From Candidatus Parcubacteria bacterium (GTDB lineage: Bacteria; Patescibacteriota; Patescibacteriia; UBA1558; GWA2-36-10): 7,958 nt of DNA. A program made the translations under genes and the position numbers. The notes under the pieces are model-generated. The model was not told where the DNA came from. It searched no databases and saw nothing but the letters and a program-made list of their open reading frames with translations. The stretch is from NCBI GenBank assembly GCA_030632225.1, contig DAOVVF010000017.1, forward strand, positions 1-7,958. Direction: 5' to 3'. Positions 1 to 6,481 of the stretch are shown here, in pieces (the first letter of the stretch is position 1; each line of letters starts with the position of its first letter).

Positions 1-542
1 TTACCAAAGAAAATATTTTAGATAAGTACAATCTAATTATTAGACCTCATTTTAGTAACCTGAAAGATAAACCATACGATAAGTTTAAGAAGTATAAAAA
101 TGTATATATAGATGACAAGAATGTTAGAATTACTAATATGTTCGGTGATAGCTGGGATCCAACTAAGGAAAATATGAATTGGCTAGCTCAGATTATTAAA
201 GTTTCCGATGTTGTAGTAACTTTTATGACAACTTTTGTTTTAGATGTTTTCTGTTATGATAAGCCAGTTATAAATATTAACTATGATAGTAATTTAAGCC
301 AGCAGAAAGTACCTATGAAAGCTTTATATAATTGTTTACACTATAATGCAGTATTAGCAGAAGATCCTGTAATTTTAGCTAAGAATAGTCAAGAAATAAT
401 GGTTTGGATTGATAAGTATGTTAAAAATCCAGTTATAAAAGGAGAGGAAAGACAAAAAGTGTTGGATAAGCTATGTTATAAAGTTGATGGACAGTCATCT
501 AATAGAATAGCAGGAGTAATTTTAAAAGAATTAAATAAATAA
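1..542 (+). CDS. Partial GT-B-like glycosyl/glycerophosphotransferase, C-terminal part (5' end outside window)
   Basis: The reading frame is open from base 3 to the TAA at 540-542, giving 179 visible residues. The ATG at 138 is internal, because coding sequence in the same frame continues upstream of it to the window edge. Visible blocks are LIIRPHF near the left end, a central NWLAQIIKVSDVVVTFMTTFVLDVF, and then DKPVININYD. This pattern (R-P-H loop, 'aDvvi..sST..lDa', 'KPvI.i.fD') is typical of the C-terminal nucleotide-binding half of GT-B-fold enzymes, such as CDP-glycerol glycerophosphotransferase-like and capsule-type transferases. The commoner RPHP is RPHF here. It is followed after one base by the ABC transporter gene, consistent with a transferase that builds the exported glycan. 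Donor and acceptor cannot be told. The family assignment is moderate; the specific function is unknown. Confidence 0.6.
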   Translation, partial: TKENILDKYNLIIRPHFSNLKDKPYDKFKKYKNVYIDDKNVRITNMFGDSWDPTKENMNWLAQIIKVSDVVVTFMTTFVLDVFCYDKPVININYDSNLSQQKVPMKALYNCLHYNAVLAEDPVILAKNSQEIMVWIDKYVKNPVIKGEERQKVLDKLCYKVDGQSSNRIAGVILKELNK

Positions 543-543
543 T

Positions 544-2328
544 ATGTATAAATTAAGTACATTAATAAAAATAGTTAAGCTAGCTAAGCAAGCCTATGGC
601 AAGTATAAATGGCAGATTGTTATTCTTGCTGTCTTTGGTTTTTTAGGAGGATTGTTAGAAGGTTTAGGCATCAATGCTTTAATACCGATGTTTTCTTTTG
701 TGATTGATTCAGCTGGAGCAGGTACAGATATTATTTCTCAATTCATTAGGAATGGTTTTGATTTCTTTCATGTAGAATTCAGATTAAGAAACATACTTAT
801 CTTTATCTCTTTACTATTCCTATTTAAAGGTGTGGTTCTTATTTTACTAAACTATATCAAGATAAAAATTACAGCTGAGTATGAAAGAGTTACTAGAAAT
901 AACTTGTTTCAAAAAACTTTAAAAGCCAAATGGTCTTATCTAGCTAAACAAAAACTAGGTTATTTAGAAAATGTTTTAAGTGTAGATGTTAAAATGAGTT
1001 CAGCCATGCTTAAACAGATTAGTGCTTCAATTATTAACTCAACTAGTTTAATAGTTTATGTAGTTCTAGCTTTTAATATTTCTTCTAAGATTACTTTAAT
1101 AACTTTAGTAGTAGGAGCTTTAGCATTCTTAGTCTTTAAGCCATTTATTAGTCAGACTAAAAAGGTAGGTACTAAAGAAACTAAGCTGAACAAAAAAGTA
1201 GCACACTATATTAATGAGAATGTTTTAGGATTGAAGACCATCAAAGCGTCTACTGTTACTAAAAAAGTAACAAGCTTAGGTAATGATTTTTTTGAGTCTT
1301 TAAAGAAATTAAAGATCAGAAAGTTAATGATGAGAGATATTACTGGTTCAGCTATACAACCAATGAGTATGATATTTATCTCAGTAGTATTTGCTATCTC
1401 TTACAAGATGCCAGGCTTTAATCTACCTTCCTTTATAGTTATCATCTACTTAATTAATAGGATATTTGGTTATGTTCAGACAATTCAATTTTCTTTGCAT
1501 GCTATGAGTGAATACATACCTCATCTACAACATGTTCTAAATTATGAAGATAAAATTAAAGAAGCTGAAGAAGTAGATCAAGGTAAAGAAGATTTTAAGT
1601 TTAATAACAATTTACAATTTAAAGATGTATACTTTGAATATGATCAAGGTGCAGATGTATTGAAGGGTATTAATTTTGAAATAAAGAAAGGGGAGATGGT
1701 TGGATTGATTGGTACTTCTGGCTCTGGTAAAACTACGGTTGTTGATTTAATTCTAAGGTTATTTGAACCTACTAAAAATAATATTAATTTAGATGGAGTT
1801 AATATAAAAGATATTAATTTAAATAACTGGAGAGATAATATTGGTTATGTTTCCCAAGACATCTTTTTAATTGATGGTACTATAGCTGATAATATTAAAT
1901 TTTATGACGATAGTATTAGTGATGAACAGATTGCTAAAGCAGCTAAAATGGCTAATATATATGACTTTATTCAATCTTTAGATAATAAATTTGAGCATAA
2001 AATAGGTGATAGAGGGTTATTTCTTTCTGGCGGACAAAGACAAAGAATAGTCTTAGCTAGAGTATTTGCTCGTCAGCCTCAGTTATTAGTTCTAGATGAA
2101 GCTACTAGTGCTTTAGATAATGAATCAGAATTAGCTATCCAGAAAGTAATTGAAAATATTAAAGGAGAAATTACTGTTTTAGTAGTAGCCCATAGATTAT
2201 CTACAGTAACTAATTGTGACAAGCTATTAGTTTTAGATAAAGGTCAGATTGTTGAAGAAGGACAACCTAAGAAACTCTTGAAAGATAAGCAATCATATTT
2301 TTACAAAACATATAATATTAAAGAATAA
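544..2328 (+). CDS. ABC transporter, fused membrane and ATPase domains, MsbA/PglK flippase type
   Basis: A complete 594-residue half-transporter, the usual length for exporters with a fused membrane domain and ATPase. About six hydrophobic segments lie near residues 24-46, 83-105, 163-178, 182-201, 272-288 and 294-316. The ATPase half carries every expected motif: Walker A GTSGSGKTT (390-398), Q-loop Gln438 in YVSQD, signature LSGGQRQR (494-501), Walker B LLVLDE (514-519), D-loop SALD (522-525) and H-loop His550. It should therefore be an active ATPase that works as a homodimer in the cytoplasmic membrane. Its place among glycan genes, between two transferase-like proteins and before neu genes, favours export of a lipid-linked saccharide, as known for PglK and MsbA. 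This class also includes peptide and drug exporters, so the substrate is inferred from context. Its stop overlaps the next start by one base. Confidence 0.9.
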   Translation: MYKLSTLIKIVKLAKQAYGKYKWQIVILAVFGFLGGLLEGLGINALIPMFSFVIDSAGAGTDIISQFIRNGFDFFHVEFRLRNILIFISLLFLFKGVVLILLNYIKIKITAEYERVTRNNLFQKTLKAKWSYLAKQKLGYLENVLSVDVKMSSAMLKQISASIINSTSLIVYVVLAFNISSKITLITLVVGALAFLVFKPFISQTKKVGTKETKLNKKVAHYINENVLGLKTIKASTVTKKVTSLGNDFFESLKKLKIRKLMMRDITGSAIQPMSMIFISVVFAISYKMPGFNLPSFIVIIYLINRIFGYVQTIQFSLHAMSEYIPHLQHVLNYEDKIKEAEEVDQGKEDFKFNNNLQFKDVYFEYDQGADVLKGINFEIKKGEMVGLIGTSGSGKTTVVDLILRLFEPTKNNINLDGVNIKDINLNNWRDNIGYVSQDIFLIDGTIADNIKFYDDSISDEQIAKAAKMANIYDFIQSLDNKFEHKIGDRGLFLSGGQRQRIVLARVFARQPQLLVLDEATSALDNESELAIQKVIENIKGEITVLVVAHRLSTVTNCDKLLVLDKGQIVEEGQPKKLLKDKQSYFYKTYNIKE

Positions 2329-2330
2329 TG
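2326..2330 (+). promoter_or_regulatory. Stop/start overlap TAATG (translational coupling site)
   Basis: The TAA stop of the ABC transporter gene shares its last A with the ATG of the KpsC/S-like gene. The upstream bases (acatataatattaaagaa) contain no GGAG- or AGGA-like stretch. Translation of the downstream gene most likely relies on ribosomes that have just terminated. The overlap is seen directly; the coupling is inferred. Confidence 0.6.
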
Positions 2331-3836
2331 AAAGTACTATTAGTAAATTTTTCAGCTAAGATTTTAAAGGATATTGTTTTAGAATTGAAGCAAAAAGATA
2401 TAGAGCCTGTTTACTGGACTGGTGCTAAAGATGAGTTTGATAAATTTAGTAAGGATAATAGTTTTCCTAATACTATTTTTCATGATTACTTTGATGCAGT
2501 ACGAGCTATACCAGCATTAGGTGTGGAAGATGATAAATATGATCCACCGGGTCGTGATTTATTAAATAGATTGTCTGAGTGTGAATCTTTAGTTTTACCA
2601 ATGATGAATAGGATTGATTTTACTAATAGCATGACTACACCAGACAGAAAAAGACTTTATCATGAGTATGTTAAATATTGGTATGGAGTCTTACAAGAGT
2701 TTAAACCAGAAGCTATTATCTTTTCTAGTATTCCTCATATTGTTTATAATTTTGTAATATATTGTTTAGCTAAAGACTTAGGCATAAAGACTATTATATA
2801 TAGACCCTTACAAATTACTTCTCGTATTTTATTTTTTAATGATTATAAACAATATAAAAGTTTAGCTGAAGCCTATAAACAAGTTAAGGATGGACAATAT
2901 AAGATAGAAGACTTAAGTCAAGATATTCAGATGTACTATTCTAAACAATTAGGTTCTGCTAAAGAAGCTACTCCTTGGTATCGTAAAGAAAAATTTGTTA
3001 AAAAGAAATCTAAACAAACAGAATTAATACCAGGCTTTAAATCTATCATAACTAGTATTATTAAATTAACATTGTTTAAAAGAGTTTATTTTTATCTATT
3101 TAGCAAGTCTAGATTATTTAGTATAGATAAAGATAATTATTATTCATTCTTTAGATTAAAGAAATGGCAATGGAGATGGAGAAAAATAAGGAATAGTTTT
3201 AAAAAAGAATATTTATCATTACAAACTGAAGTTGATTTAGATAAAAAGTTTATCTACGTACCATTAGCTAATCAGCCAGAGTGTTCTACTAATCCTTTAG
3301 GTGGAATCTATGATGATCAGATATTAATGGTGCAGACTCTATCTGCGTCTATTCCAGATGATTGGGCTATTTATGTAAAAGAGACACCATTACAATGGAA
3401 ATGGCGTTTAAGTCATATGGGACGTTACAAAGGGTATTATCATAAATTAAAACAGATTAAGAATGTTTATTTAGTACCAACTGAGTTATCTACTTATGAT
3501 ATGATAGCTAAATGTCAGGCAATAGCTACAGTAACAGGTACGGCTGCTTGGGAAGGCTTATTTAGAGAAAAACCTTCTTTATTATTTGGTTATCCATGGT
3601 TTATGTCTTGTGATGGGTTATTAAAGATAGATGATGTTAAATCTTGTGCTAGAGCTATTAATAAGGTAAAAGAAGGCTATAGACCAAATCAACAAAAAGT
3701 GGTAAATTTCTTAAAAGCTATAGATAATATAGCTATTGAAGCTTGTTTCTATGATAAGTTTAAGACTAGTCATATATCTTATGAAGATAATATAAATAAT
3801 ATAAGCAAAGCTTTATATAACGAATTAATAAAATAA
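2328..3836 (+). CDS. KpsC/KpsS-like capsule polysaccharide synthesis protein, putative glycosyltransferase
   Basis: A complete 502-residue protein. The C-terminal third carries blocks I associate with the capsule-synthesis (KpsC/KpsS, Caps_synth) family: YVPLANQPECSTNPLGG (about 310-326) followed by YDDQ (328-331), then AIYVKETP (347-354), then TGTAAWEGLFREKPSLLFGYPWF, where TGTAAWEGL spans 403-411. These match 'yPLh.QPE', 'KEHP' and 'GTaglEal..GKPvl.fG'. In the family KEHP is usual; here Thr353 replaces the His. The N-terminal half starts with MKVLLVNFSAKI, a Rossmann-like strand, and has SSIPH in its middle. A basic, tryptophan-rich patch (KKWQWRWRKIRNSFKK, about 278-293) and a hydrophobic stretch (about 233-258) could sit at the membrane surface. 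KpsC and KpsS are known to use CMP-Kdo, so a CMP-nonulosonate transferase is an attractive but unproven role, given neuA downstream. The gene ends in tandem in-frame stops (TAATAA, 3834-3839). Confidence 0.65.
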   Translation: MKVLLVNFSAKILKDIVLELKQKDIEPVYWTGAKDEFDKFSKDNSFPNTIFHDYFDAVRAIPALGVEDDKYDPPGRDLLNRLSECESLVLPMMNRIDFTNSMTTPDRKRLYHEYVKYWYGVLQEFKPEAIIFSSIPHIVYNFVIYCLAKDLGIKTIIYRPLQITSRILFFNDYKQYKSLAEAYKQVKDGQYKIEDLSQDIQMYYSKQLGSAKEATPWYRKEKFVKKKSKQTELIPGFKSIITSIIKLTLFKRVYFYLFSKSRLFSIDKDNYYSFFRLKKWQWRWRKIRNSFKKEYLSLQTEVDLDKKFIYVPLANQPECSTNPLGGIYDDQILMVQTLSASIPDDWAIYVKETPLQWKWRLSHMGRYKGYYHKLKQIKNVYLVPTELSTYDMIAKCQAIATVTGTAAWEGLFREKPSLLFGYPWFMSCDGLLKIDDVKSCARAINKVKEGYRPNQQKVVNFLKAIDNIAIEACFYDKFKTSHISYEDNINNISKALYNELIK

Positions 3837-3843
3837 TAAAATT

Positions 3844-4239
3844 ATGAGTAAACCAGAAATTATTATTAAGAAAAATCAATTTAATGACTTTGTTAAAAGT
3901 ATGCCTGATAAAGGCCCCTTTGGTGAAGAGTTGATTTTTAATGAACAAAGGTCTGTGGTCTTTAATCGTACAGTACCTTCAGATGATCCAGCTAAAAAGT
4001 CAGAGTTACATGACAATTATGTTGATATTTTTTTAGTGCAAGAAGGGCAAGAAGAGTTTTTTGTTGGCGGTGAGCTTGTTGACAAAGAGGAAGTGTCTAA
4101 AGGTGAGTGGAGAGGTAGTGGTTTAACTAATGCTAAGAAGTATGAAATTGCTGCTGGAGATATAGTAATTATTCCTAAGGGTGTACCTCATCAACATGGA
4201 CAAGGTACTGTTAAAATAATGGTTATTAAAACATCATAA
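3844..4239 (+). CDS. Small single-domain cupin protein
   Basis: A 131-residue protein with one cupin barrel. Cupin motif 1 appears as SELHDNYVDIFLVQEGQEEF (53-72), with His56 and Asp61 as possible metal or substrate ligands. The usual H-x-H pair is reduced to a single His. Motif 2 is GDIVIIPKGVPHQHG (105-119), with the standard Gly-Asp start, Pro111 and His116, plus an extra His118. Between them lies GGELVDKEEVSKGEWRGSG (75-93), resembling generic cupins with a 'VGG..v......E.RG' insert. It begins 7 bases after the preceding tandem stop and ends one base before neuB. It may act on a sugar (isomerisation or anomerisation) or be regulatory. The stretch ELHDNYVDI also recalls the H-x-x-Y-I-D-I motif of the YhcH/NanQ sialic acid anomerase family, but the rest fits an ordinary cupin better. 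Function unknown. Confidence 0.75.
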   Translation: MSKPEIIIKKNQFNDFVKSMPDKGPFGEELIFNEQRSVVFNRTVPSDDPAKKSELHDNYVDIFLVQEGQEEFFVGGELVDKEEVSKGEWRGSGLTNAKKYEIAAGDIVIIPKGVPHQHGQGTVKIMVIKTS

Positions 4240-4240
4240 T

Positions 4241-5329
4241 ATGGAAATTAAAATCTCACAAAGTAATAAAGCAGTAGGTAAAGATCAGCCAGTCTTTATT
4301 ATAGCTGATATTGGTAAGAATTTTATTCAAACAGAAGAAGAAAGGCCAATGTCAGAATATATAGCTAATGCTAAGAAGCTAATTAAGGCTGCTGTGGATG
4401 CAGGAGCTGATGCTATCAAATTTCAAACCCACACTGTAGAAGATGAACAATTAAATATTGATGTTACTTCACCTCATTTTAAGGGTAGTGATAGATATAA
4501 TTGGTTAAAAAGAAATGAAGCATCAACACCTTTAGAATTTTGGCAGGAATTAAAGAAATATTGTGACGAGTTAGGAACCATTTTCTTTTCTACACCAATG
4601 AGTAGAGCATCAGCTATTAAATTAAATAAAGTAGGTGTCAATTTATGGAAAGTTGGTTCAGGAGATGTTTTAGATTTTGTTATGCTAGACTATATAGCTT
4701 CTACTGGTAAACCAATTATTATTTCAGTTGGTATGAGTACCTTAGAAGAAGTTGATAAAGCTATTAATTTTTTAAAGGAAAGAACAGATAAGATAATACT
4801 ATTACACTGTGTTTCTAAATACCCTTGTCCTCCAGAAGATTTAAATATAAAAACAATAGAGTTTTTTCAAAAAAGATATGATATACCGATTGGCTTTTCT
4901 GATCATTCAATAGGCTATGATACAGCTATTGCGGCAGCAAACATGGGAGCAGTTATTGTAGAAAAGCATTTTAGTTTTGATCGTAATTTATGGGGCGCTG
5001 ATCATAAAGTATCTATGACACCAGATGAATTTAAAATTATGGTAGATAGTATTAGAAGTAATAAAAAGGTAGATATAGATAATTATGGTCAGGAAGCCAA
5101 AATTTTACAGGAAGGAGAAACCGTTTTTAGACCACTATTTCATAAATCATTAATGGCTAGCCAGGATATAAAAGCAGGTACAGTACTAACTAAAGAAATG
5201 ATATATGCTATGAGGCCACAGAAATATGCCGGTGGTTTACCTTCAGAAGAATATGAGAATGTTTTAAATAAGAAAGTTAATAAAGATTTAAATAAATACG
5301 ATCCAATAACCAAGGATATATTAGAATAA
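4241..5329 (+). CDS. neuB: N-acetylneuraminate (nonulosonate) synthase, NeuB family
   Basis: A 362-residue protein with the two-domain NeuB architecture: a TIM barrel (about 15-280) and a C-terminal SAF/antifreeze-like domain (about 300-362). NeuB enzymes condense phosphoenolpyruvate with a mannosamine-type sugar to give a nine-carbon acid. Conserved parts include DAGADAIKFQTHTVEDEQ, FSTPMS, KVGSGD, GKPIIISVGMSTLEE, HCVSKYPCPPEDLN, GFSDHSIGYD and VEKHFSFDR. His222 and His243 are spaced as the two metal-binding histidines of meningococcal NeuB (215 and 236). Arg325 in MRPQ corresponds to the Arg314 that reaches across the dimer to the substrate N-acyl group. The N-terminal motif is unusual: ADIGKNFIQ (22-30) stands where AEIGxNHxG is expected. 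Ser-Lys-Tyr replaces the meningococcal Asn-Ile-Tyr before YP. The family is secure; the exact product (Neu5Ac, legionaminic acid or another) is not. It sits one base after the cupin and 4 bases before neuC. Confidence 0.93.
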   Translation: MEIKISQSNKAVGKDQPVFIIADIGKNFIQTEEERPMSEYIANAKKLIKAAVDAGADAIKFQTHTVEDEQLNIDVTSPHFKGSDRYNWLKRNEASTPLEFWQELKKYCDELGTIFFSTPMSRASAIKLNKVGVNLWKVGSGDVLDFVMLDYIASTGKPIIISVGMSTLEEVDKAINFLKERTDKIILLHCVSKYPCPPEDLNIKTIEFFQKRYDIPIGFSDHSIGYDTAIAAANMGAVIVEKHFSFDRNLWGADHKVSMTPDEFKIMVDSIRSNKKVDIDNYGQEAKILQEGETVFRPLFHKSLMASQDIKAGTVLTKEMIYAMRPQKYAGGLPSEEYENVLNKKVNKDLNKYDPITKDILE

Positions 5330-5333
5330 CTAT

Positions 5334-6479
5334 ATGAAGAGAAAAATTTGTTTTGTAATTACCTCTAAGATTCACTACAGTCGAAGTAAGTTAATTCTTG
5401 AGGAATTAAAGAAGAATAAGAATATTGAACTGCAGATTGTAGTTGGCGGTTCAGCTATACTGGAACACTACGGAGATGTGCTTTCATTAATGGAAGGAGA
5501 TGGCTTTAAATGTGATGCTAAAATAGCTATGACCTTAGAAGGTGGAGATTCTTTAGCTATGGCTAAAACAGCTGGTATAGGTTTAAGTGAGTTCTCTACT
5601 GTATTTGATAATTTAAAACCAGATGTAGTAGTAGTACGTGCTGATAGATATGAAGTACTGTCAGCTGCTACAGCCGCTGCCTACCTTAATATCCCTGTAG
5701 CCCACATTGAAGGTGGTGATATTACGGGTACTATAGATGAAAGTGTCAGGCATGCTGTTACTAAGCTAGCTCATATTCATTTTACTACTAATGATATTTC
5801 CAGAAATAGAGTTATAAAAATGGGAGAGAATTCTGATTATGTCTTTAACTTTGGTGCAGCTGAATTAGAAATGGTAGCTTTAAATGATTTTGAAGCCACT
5901 AATGAATATATTAACTATATTGGTGTTGGTTCTGAAGTAGATATTGATAAGTCATATCTAATGGTTTCTCAGCATCCAGTGACTACTGAAATAGGACAAA
6001 ATAGAAGAAATATAGAAGAAACTTTAGAAGCTATTCATGAATTAAAGATACCCACTGTTTGGTTTTGGCCAAATATTGATGCTGGTACTTCAGAAGTAGC
6101 TAAAGGTATCAGAGCTTTTAGAGAGAATAGAAATTTAGATCATGTTAGATTTATAAAATATATACCACCAGAAGAATATATTGGACTATTAAAGAAAGCA
6201 TCTGTTTTGGTTGGTAATTCATCTTCTGGCATTAAAGAGAGTTCATATACAGGTACACCAGTAGTTAATATTGGTACTAGACAAGATGGACGTATGAGGG
6301 CTGAAAATATTGTAGATGTGGGGTATAATAAGAAGGAGATAAAAGAAGCCATAGAAAAGCAGATAGCTAAAGGTAAGAATGAAGCAAGTAATCTTTACTA
6401 TCAGCCTGGTACTGCTAAAAATATAGCTGATACTTTAGCCAATATTAAATTATATACTCAAAAATCATTTAAAGAATAA
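5334..6479 (+). CDS. neuC: UDP-sugar 2-epimerase (hydrolysing), NeuC/LegG family
   Basis: A 381-residue GT-B-fold enzyme of the usual family length. It should convert UDP-GlcNAc (NeuC) or UDP-diacetamidobacillosamine (LegG) to the free mannosamine-type sugar used by NeuB. Diagnostic blocks: RADRYE (102-107), HIEGGDITGTIDESVRHA (from His124, with Arg139 and His140), TKLAHIHFTT, VIKMGE, GNSSSGIKE (294-302) and TPVVNIGTRQDGR (308-320). The last two are the UDP-binding and 'NIG.RQ.GR' signatures of hydrolysing epimerases. Departures from classical NeuC are clear. The start reads VITSKIHYSRSK instead of V-T-G-x-R-A-E-Y-G, the usual GDRxE is ADRYE, and HIHGGE is HIEGGD. The core acidic and basic residues otherwise remain, so it is probably active. 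Which UDP-sugar it takes cannot be read from the sequence. It lies 4 bases after neuB and 2 before neuA. Confidence 0.9.
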   Translation: MKRKICFVITSKIHYSRSKLILEELKKNKNIELQIVVGGSAILEHYGDVLSLMEGDGFKCDAKIAMTLEGGDSLAMAKTAGIGLSEFSTVFDNLKPDVVVVRADRYEVLSAATAAAYLNIPVAHIEGGDITGTIDESVRHAVTKLAHIHFTTNDISRNRVIKMGENSDYVFNFGAAELEMVALNDFEATNEYINYIGVGSEVDIDKSYLMVSQHPVTTEIGQNRRNIEETLEAIHELKIPTVWFWPNIDAGTSEVAKGIRAFRENRNLDHVRFIKYIPPEEYIGLLKKASVLVGNSSSGIKESSYTGTPVVNIGTRQDGRMRAENIVDVGYNKKEIKEAIEKQIAKGKNEASNLYYQPGTAKNIADTLANIKLYTQKSFKE

Positions 6480-6481
6480 TT

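Noticed and set aside
138..542. ATG at 138 as the true start of the first gene
   Set aside because: The same frame is open and protein-like back to base 3, and includes the RPH block. The gene is cut by the window edge rather than starting at 138.
3766..3948. 60-residue open frame on the minus strand
   Set aside because: It overlaps the end of the KpsC/S-like gene and the start of the cupin gene, has low-complexity composition rich in Leu, Ile and Tyr as expected from AT-rich antisense DNA, and matches no family.
6140..6352. 70-residue open frame on the minus strand inside neuC
   Set aside because: It lies wholly opposite a strongly conserved part of neuC, including the GNSSSG and RQDGR blocks, and has no features of its own.
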